From Clostridia bacterium (GTDB taxonomy: Bacteria; Bacillota; Clostridia; TANB77; CAG-508): DNA of 48,266 bases. The position numbers were made by a program, and so were the translations under genes. How positions within the stretch are numbered: position 1 is the stretch's first letter; every line of letters starts with the position of its first letter. Location: contig JAAWFD010000012.1 of the NCBI GenBank assembly GCA_022794615.1, positions 1 to 48,266 on the forward strand, written 5' to 3'. This document shows positions 9,051 through 19,120 of the stretch, piece by piece. The notes below the pieces were generated by a model. That model was not told the DNA's origin. It searched no databases and saw only the letters and a program-made list of their open reading frames with translations.

Positions 9051-9374
9051 TTATAATTTTATTTCTATATCAACACCTGCTGGTAATTCTAACTTCATTA
9101 GATTATCAACTGTTTTTTGTGTTGGGTAAAGAATGTCTATAACTCTCTTATGTGTTCTCATTTCAAATTGTTCTCTTGAGTCTTTGTGTTTGTGTGGTGA
9201 ACGTAAGATTGTTACTACTTCTTTTTGTGTTGGTAATGGAATAGGACCTGATACCTTTGCTCCTGTTTTTTTAGCTGTTTCTACTATTTTTTCAGCAGAC
9301 TGATCTAAAACTACATGATCATAAGCTTTTAGTCTTATTCTTATCTTTTCACTTGTTGCTACTGCTTTTGCCAT
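9051..9374 (-). CDS. rpsJ: 30S ribosomal protein S10
   Basis: 107 aa with the family core [39 protein letters not shown] and [13 protein letters not shown]10 is a 30S head protein that also acts in antitermination as NusE. It is the first gene of the long ribosomal operon here; no tufA/fusA/rpsG/rpsL genes lie upstream, so the str cluster is separate. GGAGGG is 8 nt upstream of the ATG. Confidence 0.98.
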   Translation of the reverse strand: MAKAVATSEKIRIRLKAYDHVVLDQSAEKIVETAKKTGAKVSGPIPLPTQKEVVTILRSPHKHKDSREQFEMRTHKRVIDILYPTQKTVDNLMKLELPAGVDIEIKL

Positions 9375-9612
9375 TGTAATTTCCCTCCTCTTTCTTTTTT
9401 AAATTTGAATTACTTTAGCTGGCAAGTTAGAACGCACCCTGGTGTTTTGTTTGTCTCCATATAAAAATCCCAAATTTGTATGATAATTAGGGATAAGTGT
9501 GTCCATATTTCTTACCGCCTGGTCTATGCCAAGACATACTCCACTGAAGTTCCCTCCACCCTTTCTTCCGTAGGGATGTAGCCACATTCAGCTTCCTCGC
9601 TAAAATTCATAC
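9375..9612 (-). ncRNA. Structured 5' leader of the rpsJ (S10) operon, candidate autoregulatory RNA
   Basis: From the promoter at 9619-9647 to rpsJ runs a ~240-nt leader visibly richer in G+C than the neighbouring intergenic DNA. Its ends can pair in a long closing helix: GAATTTTAGC (9608-9599) with GCTAAAGTAATTC (9419-9407). Internal pairings include CTGAA/TTCAG, GTCT/AGAC around TGGCAT, ATCCC/GGGAT, and CACC/GGTG near the 3' end. An ORF of 62 codons (9399-9587) crosses it but lacks an SD. Ribosomal leaders that bind their own products are well known in Firmicutes, and L4 does this for S10 in E. coli; which protein would bind here is an open inference. Confidence 0.6.
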
Positions 9613-9618
9613 TGCTAT

Positions 9619-9647
9619 ATTATACCTTCTTTTCCTTTATATGTCAA
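9619..9647 (-). promoter_or_regulatory. Consensus sigma-A promoter of the S10 operon
   Basis: On minus: TTGACA (9647-9642), exactly 17 nt, TATAAT (9624-9619). Both hexamers match the consensus perfectly, as expected for a strong growth-related promoter. The predicted start is near 9612. Confidence 0.9.
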
Positions 9648-9862
9648 TACCTTTTGAATACTTTTTTCCGTAGTTTTTTCGTCTTTTGTGTTTTTTGATT
9701 TTCATTTTCCTATATTAGTATTATTTTCATTCTATATTTTTATAAATTCTTTTGGATTCAATTTTCGTTATATTTATTCAAAATTTTCTTCCAAATTTTA
9801 TTAGAATCTGCTATAATTATATTAATAGCACTCAAGAGTGCAAGAGTCAGGAGGAAAATTTA

Positions 9863-10063
9863 ATGTCTAAAAAGCAATATGTGATTAACACTTTTACAAC
9901 AGGTGACCCTTGGCTAGTTGAAAAAGCTGAGCAAACTGCAATGGAGTATGCTGAAAGTATTGGTGCAGAATATGTGCGTGATGAGCATTGTATAGATGAC
10001 CGAGCAAATGCTACGATTTTTAGAGTAGATGGTCTTAGTCTACATGAGAATTCACTTATATAA
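9863..10063 (+). CDS. Small protein of unknown function (66 aa), on the opposite strand
   Basis: ATG at 9863 preceded by TCAGGAGG with 8-nt spacing; an extended -10 (TGCTATAAT, 9809-9817) and a GCACT/AGTGC hairpin (9829-9842) lie just upstream. The predicted protein starts MSKKQYVINTFTTGDPWLVE and is soluble and acidic, with AEQTAMEYAESIGAEYVRDE and a single Cys in DEHCIDD. There is no signal peptide or membrane segment. An upstream in-frame ATG at 9752 has no SD. I do not recognise the family. It is the only plus-strand gene in the first 45 kb, between the S10 promoter and the shared terminator with eno. Confidence 0.7.
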   Translation: MSKKQYVINTFTTGDPWLVEKAEQTAMEYAESIGAEYVRDEHCIDDRANATIFRVDGLSLHENSLI

Positions 10064-10202
10064 CTGCCATTGTGGGGAGGGCGAAGAGCTTGTAAGTTCT
10101 TTGTCCACTTTTTTTGTTTACTTTTTCCTCTTATATTGTTTTCTAACGGATTACCATTCAAGGCTCATTTCCTCATGGTAGTAGAGCTATTATAGTTCGC
10201 AA

Positions 10203-10242
10203 AAAAGCAGGTGCATGTTGAAAAAATCATGTACCCGCTTTT
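10203..10242. terminator. Bidirectional intrinsic terminator between the 66-aa gene and eno
   Basis: AAAAGC.GGT.CATG pairs with CATG.ACC.GCTTTT around a loop. The flanking A- and T-runs mean it can end both the plus-strand small gene and the minus-strand glycolytic transcript, which are convergent here. Confidence 0.8.
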
Positions 10243-10252
10243 AATTTTATTC

Positions 10253-11636
<1,384 letters not shown>

Positions 11637-11656
11637 CAATTTGTGCATACTTTATA

Positions 11657-12325
11657 TTACTTTTTAAATAATATCTGGTTTGTTCTTTCTTTTTCATCTT
11701 TACTTGATACATATTCTGCACTTTGTATACTTTCATATCCAGCTGTCTCATAATCTACAATATTCCTTATGTTTGTTATGTATAAGCCCTCTTCATAGGT
11801 TTGATTTGTATTTAATACTCTAAATCGATTTATGTATCTTTCAAGTACTTTTCTTTCTTCTCTATTACAATATTCTATCCCTTGATTTAAATACTTGTAT
11901 CTCCAAATTATATGTCTTTCATAATTTGTGTATTCATTATCTCTCAATAAGTCCTTGTAATTATATTCTACTTTGAATTTATAATTTTTTATTGTTATAG
12001 TTAAATTGCTCCATAACTTTTGCCTACTATCTTTAAATTCTTGTTTTAATTCTTTTATTGTGTTATATAGCATTTCTACAAGTCTTAAATATTCTTCTTC
12101 ATCAATATTAAATCTTGATGGAACTTCATATACATTTATTGGCTTTCTTTTTATTATTCCTTTTGGGGTGTAATAGAAGAATAGTTCTCCTGTTTTTCTA
12201 GTTCCCTTTTCTTCTATTACTGAAGCATATAAATATACTTCATCCCATTTTTCTGGTATCATATAAAAAAGCTTCTTTTGTATCTCTTTATATTTATCTT
12301 CAATTTTCTGGTTATTATGTAGCAT
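11657..12325 (-). CDS. YezG-like (DUF600-type) immunity/antitoxin-family protein
   Basis: 222 aa, soluble and highly charged. The N-terminal motif KYKEIQKKLFYMIPEKWDEV followed by YLYASV, then the ELFFYYTPKG strand, resembles the YezG family (B. subtilis YezG is the antitoxin for the LXG toxin YeeF). In known systems the immunity gene follows a large secreted nuclease toxin; none is present nearby, so this is an orphan. It sits in the glycolysis operon, 32 nt after gpmI and before the eno promoter. The C-terminal half (from about residue 130) is longer than a minimal YezG and unrecognised. Family membership is from recalled motif similarity and needs a profile search. Confidence 0.65.
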   Translation of the reverse strand: MLHNNQKIEDKYKEIQKKLFYMIPEKWDEVYLYASVIEEKGTRKTGELFFYYTPKGIIKRKPINVYEVPSRFNIDEEEYLRLVEMLYNTIKELKQEFKDSRQKLWSNLTITIKNYKFKVEYNYKDLLRDNEYTNYERHIIWRYKYLNQGIEYCNREERKVLERYINRFRVLNTNQTYEEGLYITNIRNIVDYETAGYESIQSAEYVSSKDEKERTNQILFKK

Positions 12326-12357
12326 TTCTTCCCTTTCATTATTCTATAATGTAAATT

Positions 12358-13893
12358 TTATTCTTTTATTAATAAACTTTCTCCTGTCATTTCTTCTGGT
12401 TTTTGTATTCCTAATAATTCTAAAAGAGTTGGTGCTAAATCTGCTAATTTTCCAGATTTTATTTTATTTTTTTCTTCATTACTTACTAATATTAATGGTA
12501 CAGGATTTGTTGTATGTGCTGTATGTGGGTCTCCTGTTTTATAATCTATCATTTGTTCTGCATTTCCATGGTCTGCTGTTATTAATATTGTTCCATTTTT
12601 TTCTAACATTGCTTCTACTACTTTTCCTACACATTCATCTACCGCTTCTACTGCTGATATCGCTGCTTCTAAATTTCCAGTATGCCCTACCATATCTGGA
12701 TTAGCAAAATTTAGTATTATGCAATTGTATTTTTCACTTTTTATTGCCTCTACTACCTTATCTGTTACTTCATACGCACTCATTTCTGGCTTTCTATCAT
12801 ATGTTTCTACTTTTGGTGATGGCACTAATATCCTGTCTTCTCCTGGATATTGCTTTTCTTCTCCTCCATTAAAGAAGAATGTTACATGTGCATATTTTTC
12901 TGTTTCTGCTATTCTTAATTGTGTTAATCCTTCTTTTGATACTACTTCACCAAATGTATTTACTAATGGTTCTTTTTTGAATGCTATATTTACTTTTGGT
13001 AGTGTTTCATCATAATTTGTGAAGCATACAAAGTATAAGTTTAATGGTTTTGTTTCAAATCCATCAAAATCTTTGTCTACTAATGCTCTTGTTATTTCTC
13101 TTGCTCTGTCTGGTCTGAAATTGAAAAATATTACGGAGTCATTGTTTTCTATTTGTGCTACTGGTGTTTCTCCATTGCATATTATCGTAGGCTCTACAAA
13201 TTCATCAAATACTTCTTTTTGATATGATGCTTCTATTGCTTTTATTGCAGATCCTGCTTTATTTCCTTTTCCATTTACTAAAGCATCATAACATTTTTGT
13301 ACTCTTTCCCATCTTTTGTCTCTATCCATACTGTAAAATCTTCCTGATAAACTTGCTATTTTTCCTACACCTTTTTCTCTCATTTTTTCTTCTAGGCTCG
13401 ATATATACCCATCTGCTGATGATGGTGGTGTATCTCTTCCATCTAAAAAGCAATGTACATATACATCTTCAAAGTCTCTTCTTTTTGCCATTTCTAGTAG
13501 TCCATACAAATGTCTTACATGACTATGTACTCCTCCATCTGATACCAATCCCATTATATGTAATTTTGAACTGTGCTTTTTACAGTTGTCTATTGCTTCG
13601 ATGAATTCTGGTATAGAAAAGAAATTTCCATCTTCTATTGATTTTGTTATTCTTGTTAACTCTTGGTATACTATTCTTCCTGCTCCTATATTTGTGTGTC
13701 CAACTTCTGAGTTTCCCATTTGTCCTTCTGGTAATCCTACACTTAATCCACTTGTATATCCTGTGGCTGTTGGGTATTTTTTCATTAGTTTATCTATATT
13801 AGGTGTATTTGCTAATTCTACTGCGTTACCATCTTTATTGTCGTTTGCTCCAAATCCATCTAATATCATTAGCATTATTGGCTTCTTTTCCAT
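12358..13893 (-). CDS. gpmI: 2,3-bisphosphoglycerate-independent phosphoglycerate mutase
   Basis: 511 aa, the normal length for the Mn2+-dependent, cofactor-independent enzyme. It interconverts 3- and 2-phosphoglycerate. Near the N-terminus [16 protein letters not shown] gives metal ligands, and [17 protein letters not shown] carries the phosphorylated serine. [23 protein letters not shown] and the C-terminal [10 protein letters not shown] complete the alkaline-phosphatase-superfamily active site. It is co-directional with tpiA (89 bp gap) as in many Firmicutes. Confidence 0.98.
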   Translation of the reverse strand: MEKKPIMLMILDGFGANDNKDGNAVELANTPNIDKLMKKYPTATGYTSGLSVGLPEGQMGNSEVGHTNIGAGRIVYQELTRITKSIEDGNFFSIPEFIEAIDNCKKHSSKLHIMGLVSDGGVHSHVRHLYGLLEMAKRRDFEDVYVHCFLDGRDTPPSSADGYISSLEEKMREKGVGKIASLSGRFYSMDRDKRWERVQKCYDALVNGKGNKAGSAIKAIEASYQKEVFDEFVEPTIICNGETPVAQIENNDSVIFFNFRPDRAREITRALVDKDFDGFETKPLNLYFVCFTNYDETLPKVNIAFKKEPLVNTFGEVVSKEGLTQLRIAETEKYAHVTFFFNGGEEKQYPGEDRILVPSPKVETYDRKPEMSAYEVTDKVVEAIKSEKYNCIILNFANPDMVGHTGNLEAAISAVEAVDECVGKVVEAMLEKNGTILITADHGNAEQMIDYKTGDPHTAHTTNPVPLILVSNEEKNKIKSGKLADLAPTLLELLGIQKPEEMTGESLLIKE

Positions 13894-13982
13894 CTATCTT
13901 CCTTCCTTTCAATGATGCTTAAGCTCGTTTGATTTTCATTTAGTCTGTATATACTAGTTTAGTTGTTTCATTCATTGCATTC

Positions 13983-14735
13983 TTATTTGTTATAATTTAC
14001 TATATTAGCAAATTCTTCTGCTTTAAGACTTGCTCCTCCTACTAGTCCTCCATCAATGTCTGACATATCAAACAATTCCTTTGCATTGGTAGCCTTTACG
14101 CTACCGCCGTATTGTATTATAACTCTTTGGGCTGTGTTTTGTCCATATTTTTCTTCAATTTTTTGTCTTATTTCTTTTACTGCTTGGTTTGCATCCTCTT
14201 TTGTTGCTGTTTTCCCTGTTCCGATTGCCCATATTGGCTCATATGCTATTATTACTTTTTCCACTTGTTCGTTCTTTAACCCGTCTAATGCTTTTTCTGT
14301 TTGTGATGTAATAATTTGTGTAGTAATTCCTTTCTCTCTTTGTTCTAATGTTTCTCCTACACATACTATTGGATTTAATCCTACTTCTAATGCCTTTTTT
14401 AGTTTTTTATTAACTGTCTCATCTGTTTCAGCAAAATATTGTCTTCTTTCTGAATGTCCTAATATTACATATTCTACTCCTACTGCTTTTAACATTTCTG
14501 CTGATATTTCTCCTGTATATGCACCATTTTCCTCCCAATGCATATTTTGTGCGCCTATCTTTATATTTGTGTTTTGTGTATTTAATACACTGTAAAATAT
14601 ATCTGTATATGGTACACATAGAACTATTTCATTTTCACTATTCTTTACTTTTTGCTCTAATTCGTTTATGAAATCTATTGCTTCATTAGGAAGCATATTC
14701 ATTTTCCAGTTTCCTGCTATTACTTTTTTACGCAT
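13983..14735 (-). CDS. tpiA: Triosephosphate isomerase
   Basis: 250 aa, standard TIM barrel. Interconverts dihydroxyacetone phosphate and glyceraldehyde 3-phosphate. Catalytic residues are in GNWKMN (Lys), YVILGHSERR (His) and IIAYEPIWAIGTGKTA (Glu); QYGGSVKATN and DGGLVGGASL bind phosphate. It follows ispH by 45 nt with AAGGAGAG as SD. Confidence 0.98.
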   Translation of the reverse strand: MRKKVIAGNWKMNMLPNEAIDFINELEQKVKNSENEIVLCVPYTDIFYSVLNTQNTNIKIGAQNMHWEENGAYTGEISAEMLKAVGVEYVILGHSERRQYFAETDETVNKKLKKALEVGLNPIVCVGETLEQREKGITTQIITSQTEKALDGLKNEQVEKVIIAYEPIWAIGTGKTATKEDANQAVKEIRQKIEEKYGQNTAQRVIIQYGGSVKATNAKELFDMSDIDGGLVGGASLKAEEFANIVNYNK

Positions 14736-14780
14736 ACTTTCTCTCCTTCGTTTTAATATATTTTAAAATATCTAATGGTG

Positions 14781-15656
14781 TTACACTTTCTGTAACTCTT
14801 TTTCATTATTTATTAGTCTTACAATTTCTTCTATAATCTCTTTTGGTGTTGATGCTCCTGCCATTATTCCTATTTTTTCGAAACCTGATATTTTTTCTTT
14901 TTCTATATCTTTTTCATTTTCAGCAAATATTACATTGTTACAGTTTTTACAAGATATATCATATAATTTGTTTGTATTTGAACTATTTTTGCCTCCTACT
15001 ATTATCATTAAGTCTACTTCCTTTGATAGTTCTTCTGTTTCTCTTTGTCTTAATTCTGTCGCATTACATATTGTACATTGTACTTCTACTTGTACATCTT
15101 CATATACTTTTCCCCTTATATCTTTTACAATTTCTTCAAATAATTTTATGTTAAAAGTAGTTTGCGAAATTATTAATAATTTTTTTAATTTTGATTTTTT
15201 TAATTGTTCTATTGTTTCTTCTACTTCTTCTATATTTGATATTATTGTAGAGTTTTTTCCACAAAAGCTGTATGTCCCAATGACTTCTGGATGATTTCTT
15301 TCTCCTATAACAAAGATATAATAATTTTCTAGTGCATACTTTTGTACTATATTATGAATTTTTAGTACATTGGGACATGTTAAATCTACTAATTCTATGT
15401 TTTTCTTTTGTGCTTGTTGGTATATTTCTTTTTTTACTCCGTGTGCTCTTATAATCGTCTTTCCCTTGGTTTGTTCTATATCTTCTATAAATTCTAGCCC
15501 ATTTTTTTTCAACTTTTCTGTTACATTCTTGTTATGCACTAACTCTCCTAAACAATATACGGTCTCATTGCTATGGCTTAGCTCTGCTTCTGCTTTTTCC
15601 ACTGCATTTTTTACTCCATAACAAAATCCACTCGTTTTTCCTATTTTTATTTCCAT
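14781..15656 (-). CDS. ispH: 4-hydroxy-3-methylbut-2-enyl diphosphate reductase
   Basis: 291 aa. The last step of the MEP isoprenoid pathway, producing IPP and DMAPP with an Fe-S cluster. The three cluster cysteines are visible in TSGFCYGVKNAV, DLTCPNV and TICNATELRQRE; RAHGVKKE and the ASTPKEII motif near the C-terminus also fit. It is the stand-alone form, not fused to ribosomal protein S1 as in some Clostridia. Its place between pgk and tpiA is unusual, although the MEP pathway starts from glyceraldehyde 3-phosphate, which this cluster handles. Confidence 0.97.
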   Translation of the reverse strand: MEIKIGKTSGFCYGVKNAVEKAEAELSHSNETVYCLGELVHNKNVTEKLKKNGLEFIEDIEQTKGKTIIRAHGVKKEIYQQAQKKNIELVDLTCPNVLKIHNIVQKYALENYYIFVIGERNHPEVIGTYSFCGKNSTIISNIEEVEETIEQLKKSKLKKLLIISQTTFNIKLFEEIVKDIRGKVYEDVQVEVQCTICNATELRQRETEELSKEVDLMIIVGGKNSSNTNKLYDISCKNCNNVIFAENEKDIEKEKISGFEKIGIMAGASTPKEIIEEIVRLINNEKELQKV

Positions 15657-15677
15657 ACTTTTTTCTCTCTAACTTAA

Positions 15678-16865
15678 TTATTTATCTAATAAACATTCTA
15701 TTCCTGGTAGTTTCTTTCCTTCTAAGAATTCTAGTGAAGCTCCTCCTCCTGTTGATATATGTGTCATCTTGCTTGCTAATCCTGCTTTTTCTACTGCTGC
15801 TGCTGAGTCTCCTCCACCTATTATTGTTGTTGCCCCTTCTAGTTCTGATAATACTTTTGCTACTGTATTTGTCCCTATTGCAAATTGTTCAAATTCAAAT
15901 AGTCCTACTGGTCCATTCCAAATTACAGTCTTTGCTCCTTTTAATTCTTCTTTGAACATTTCTATTGTTTTTTCTCCAATGTCAAATCCTTCCCATCCAT
16001 CTGGTATTTCTGTCCATGCTACTGTTTTGCTTTCTGTATCTGGTTTAAATTCTTTTCCTATTTTTGTGTCTATTGGTAATATTAATTTTACTCCTTTTTC
16101 TTTTGCTTTTTTCATTGCCTCTAATGCCAAATCTACTTTGTCTGGCTCGCATAATGAATTTCCTACATTATATCCTTGTGCCTTGAAGAATGTATATGCC
16201 ATTCCTCCTCCTATCATTAATGTGTCTACTTTTTCTATTAAACTATCTATTACTCCTATCTTATCTGATACTTTTGCTCCTCCTAATATTGCTACAAATG
16301 GTCTTTCTGGGTTTGAAATAGTGTTCCCTAAAAAGTTTAATTCTTTTTCTATTAAAAATCCTGATACTGATGGTAAGTATTCTGCTACTCCTGCTGTTGA
16401 TGCATGTGCTCTATGTGCTGCTCCAAATGCATCATTTACATATATTTCTGCCATTGATGCTAATTCTTTTGCAAATCCTGCATCATTGTCTGTTTCTTCT
16501 TTATGGAATCTTACATTTTCTAGTAACATTATTTCTCCTGCTTTTAAATTTTCTGCTTTTGTTTTTGCATCTTCTCCTATTACATCTTTTGCTAATGTTA
16601 CTTCTTTTCCTAATAATCTAGATATTTCTTTTGCTACTGGTGCTAACGAAAATTCTGGTTTGAATTCTCCTTTTGGTCTTCCTAAGTGTGATGCTAATAT
16701 TATTTTACAGTCATTTTCTAACAAATATTTTATTGTTGGTAATGCTGCTACTATTCTTCTGTTATCTGTGATTACTTTGTTTTCATCCATTGGCACATTG
16801 AAATCACATCTTACAAATACTTTCTTTCCTTTTAAATCTATATCTTTTACAGTTTTTTTGTTCAT
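15678..16865 (-). CDS. pgk: Phosphoglycerate kinase
   Basis: 395 aa. Makes ATP from 1,3-bisphosphoglycerate. [63 protein letters not shown] and the C-terminal [16 protein letters not shown] plus [16 protein letters not shown] are all family signatures. It is separated from gap by a 107-nt gap containing a stem-loop, and followed at 21 nt by ispH. Confidence 0.99.
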   Translation of the reverse strand: MNKKTVKDIDLKGKKVFVRCDFNVPMDENKVITDNRRIVAALPTIKYLLENDCKIILASHLGRPKGEFKPEFSLAPVAKEISRLLGKEVTLAKDVIGEDAKTKAENLKAGEIMLLENVRFHKEETDNDAGFAKELASMAEIYVNDAFGAAHRAHASTAGVAEYLPSVSGFLIEKELNFLGNTISNPERPFVAILGGAKVSDKIGVIDSLIEKVDTLMIGGGMAYTFFKAQGYNVGNSLCEPDKVDLALEAMKKAKEKGVKLILPIDTKIGKEFKPDTESKTVAWTEIPDGWEGFDIGEKTIEMFKEELKGAKTVIWNGPVGLFEFEQFAIGTNTVAKVLSELEGATTIIGGGDSAAAVEKAGLASKMTHISTGGGASLEFLEGKKLPGIECLLDK

Positions 16866-16900
16866 TTTTATACATTTCCTTTCTTTTTTAAATAAATAAA

Positions 16901-16941
16901 CAGACTTTAAGTTTCTAAATATCTTAGTAACTTTTAGTCTG
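16901..16941 (-). terminator. Stem-loop between gap and pgk (attenuator or mRNA-processing element)
   Basis: On minus: CAGACTAAAAGTT, a 15-nt loop, AACTTAAAGTCTG, followed by TTTATTTATTTAAA. Arms pair except for two positions. The T-rich but interrupted tail suggests partial termination or a 3'-stabilising stem that would let gap mRNA exceed pgk mRNA, as seen in other glycolytic operons. That role is inferred. Confidence 0.55.
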
Positions 16942-16972
16942 CTTCTTTTACTATTTCTTTATAGAATTTTTA

Positions 16973-18016
<1,044 letters not shown>

Positions 18017-18047
18017 TCACACAATTATCCTTATCTTTAATATATAT

Positions 18048-18064
18048 TTGCCAATTTTAGGCAA
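18048..18064. promoter_or_regulatory. Palindrome in the gap promoter region, possible operator
   Basis: TTGCC-7 nt-GGCAA centred ~70 bp upstream of the gap ATG. A TTGGCA that could act as -35 is formed by one arm on minus, with GATAAT 19 nt further on. Position and symmetry suit a repressor site for the glycolytic operon, but no regulator is identified. Confidence 0.35.
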
Positions 18065-18078
18065 CTTTATTCTATACC

Positions 18079-18102
18079 AAAAAAAAACACTTTGCAAGTG
18101 TT
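18079..18102 (-). terminator. Intrinsic terminator of the 191-aa gene
   Basis: On minus: AACACTT-GCA-AAGTGTT running directly into nine T residues. It insulates the gap operon from the upstream gene. Confidence 0.85.
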
Positions 18103-18220
18103 CTTTATCTTTTTTATATTAATACTTTTAATTTTTTCTATGTTTATGGCAACATAACTAAATATAGCTATAAATATAACATATTGTTCTTAAATTATCT
18201 AAATACTGTTTCCTCATAAT

Positions 18221-18787
18221 TTATCTTTGAAATGTCCTATTATATCCAAGACATTCCATAAATAATTTTCTGCCAATATATTTATAAAAACAAGGCTCCT
18301 TGCTTCTATAAAACTCATTCCAGTAACTAATCATCCTTGAATAACTTTTATTTATAATATTTTTATTTTCAAGACAAAATTGCTTTATATCATAATTATT
18401 TCTAATTTTTAATTTATCATATATGACTTCCAAAATTTCTACTATATATTCATCAGAAAGTTTAACAATAAATGGTATTGCCCAATAATCAAAATCAAGT
18501 TTTAACAACTCTCTTAAGTATTTTTCCCTAATATAACCATTGATACTTCTTGTATAAATACAATAAAAGATTTCTTTTTGTATATCTGTAAAGTCATCTA
18601 TTTTTGCCGACTCTACATCAATGAAATACATTCTATAAGGAATTTTTATTATAACATCATTTAAACAATACTCAAGTCCATTTTCAGAATAACCAATATT
18701 CACATTATTATAAGTTTCTTTTGGAATTATTTTTAACACTTCTTGTAAATCATCATTCAGTTCTATAGGAAAAGCCTCATAAAACAT
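18221..18787 (-). CDS. Protein of unknown function (188 aa)
   Basis: A soluble, mixed-charge protein beginning MFYEAFPIELNDDLQEVLKI if the second ATG is used; an AGAGAG lies 9 nt before that ATG and abuts the first (18796). From about residue 80 the sequence is alpha-helical in character (YIREKYLRELLKLDFDYWAI, then PFIVKLSDEYIVEILEVIYD), suggesting a helical repeat-like domain. No catalytic motif is recognised. A weak promoter (TTGAAA-17-TATTCT) is upstream and a strong terminator follows, so it is a single-gene unit. Immunity-type proteins have this general look, but I cannot assign it. Confidence 0.7.
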   Translation of the reverse strand: MFYEAFPIELNDDLQEVLKIIPKETYNNVNIGYSENGLEYCLNDVIIKIPYRMYFIDVESAKIDDFTDIQKEIFYCIYTRSINGYIREKYLRELLKLDFDYWAIPFIVKLSDEYIVEILEVIYDKLKIRNNYDIKQFCLENKNIINKSYSRMISYWNEFYRSKEPCFYKYIGRKLFMECLGYNRTFQR

Positions 18788-18933
18788 AAGTATCATCTCT
18801 CTTTCAAATTACTATTTTTCTAATTGATAGAATAAAATAAATTAATATAATTTTCAATATCTACTATCAAATAAATTTGAAAAGTTATCTTTCCATAAGG
18901 GTACAATTTTTGTACTCTCATAAAAATCTGTTG

Positions 18934-19014
18934 TTTCTTGTACATAATATATATCTTTTTTCCAAATCTCGCTTTTTACCAGTGGACGACAATTCTCGCT
19001 CACTGGTAAATTAG
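18934..19014 (+). repeat. Hairpin repeat, copy A (IS200/IS605-end-like)
   Basis: Starts TTCTTGTACATAATATATAT, runs through a T-rich stretch and GCTTTTT, then a hairpin TACCAGTG (18977-18984) / CACTGGTA (19001-19008) with inner pairs ACGA/CGCT-type around an AATT core, and ends AAATTAG. The order of elements matches the copy at 39624-39698. No ORF is inside. Just left of it is a GTACAA-TTT-TTGTAC palindrome (18901-18915). Confidence 0.55.
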
Positions 19015-19019
19015 TTGTT

Positions 19020-19100
19020 TTTTATAAGATAATAATATGCTCTTTTAAATTTATTGCTTTTCTTCAAGGTGGCGGTTATCACCATCATCTGTTTAATTAG
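19020..19100 (+). repeat. Possible diverged tandem hairpin-repeat copy D
   Basis: Immediately follows copy A. It has the same layout: AT-rich stretch, TTGCTTTTCTTCAAGG, a GGTG...CACC inverted repeat and the ending TTAATTAG. The stem is weaker than in the other copies, so membership of the family is tentative. It ends about 20 bp before the GH15 stop codon. Confidence 0.35.
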
Positions 19101-19120
19101 AATGTCTTTTATTTCATTAA

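Noticed and set aside
9399..9587. 62-codon minus-strand ORF (starts MWLHPYGRKGGGNF) just before rpsJ
   Set aside because: It has no SD, lies wholly inside the predicted structured leader and ends right before the rpsJ ribosome binding site. The base pairing explains the sequence better than coding. A 28-codon ORF in another frame over the same DNA (starts MNFSEEAECGYIP) is equally unsupported.
15769..16899. 376-codon plus-strand ORF opposite pgk, and other long plus-strand ORFs opposite ribosomal and glycolytic genes
   Set aside because: They are antisense mirrors of strongly conserved minus-strand genes, caused by codon bias; no SD or recognisable domain.
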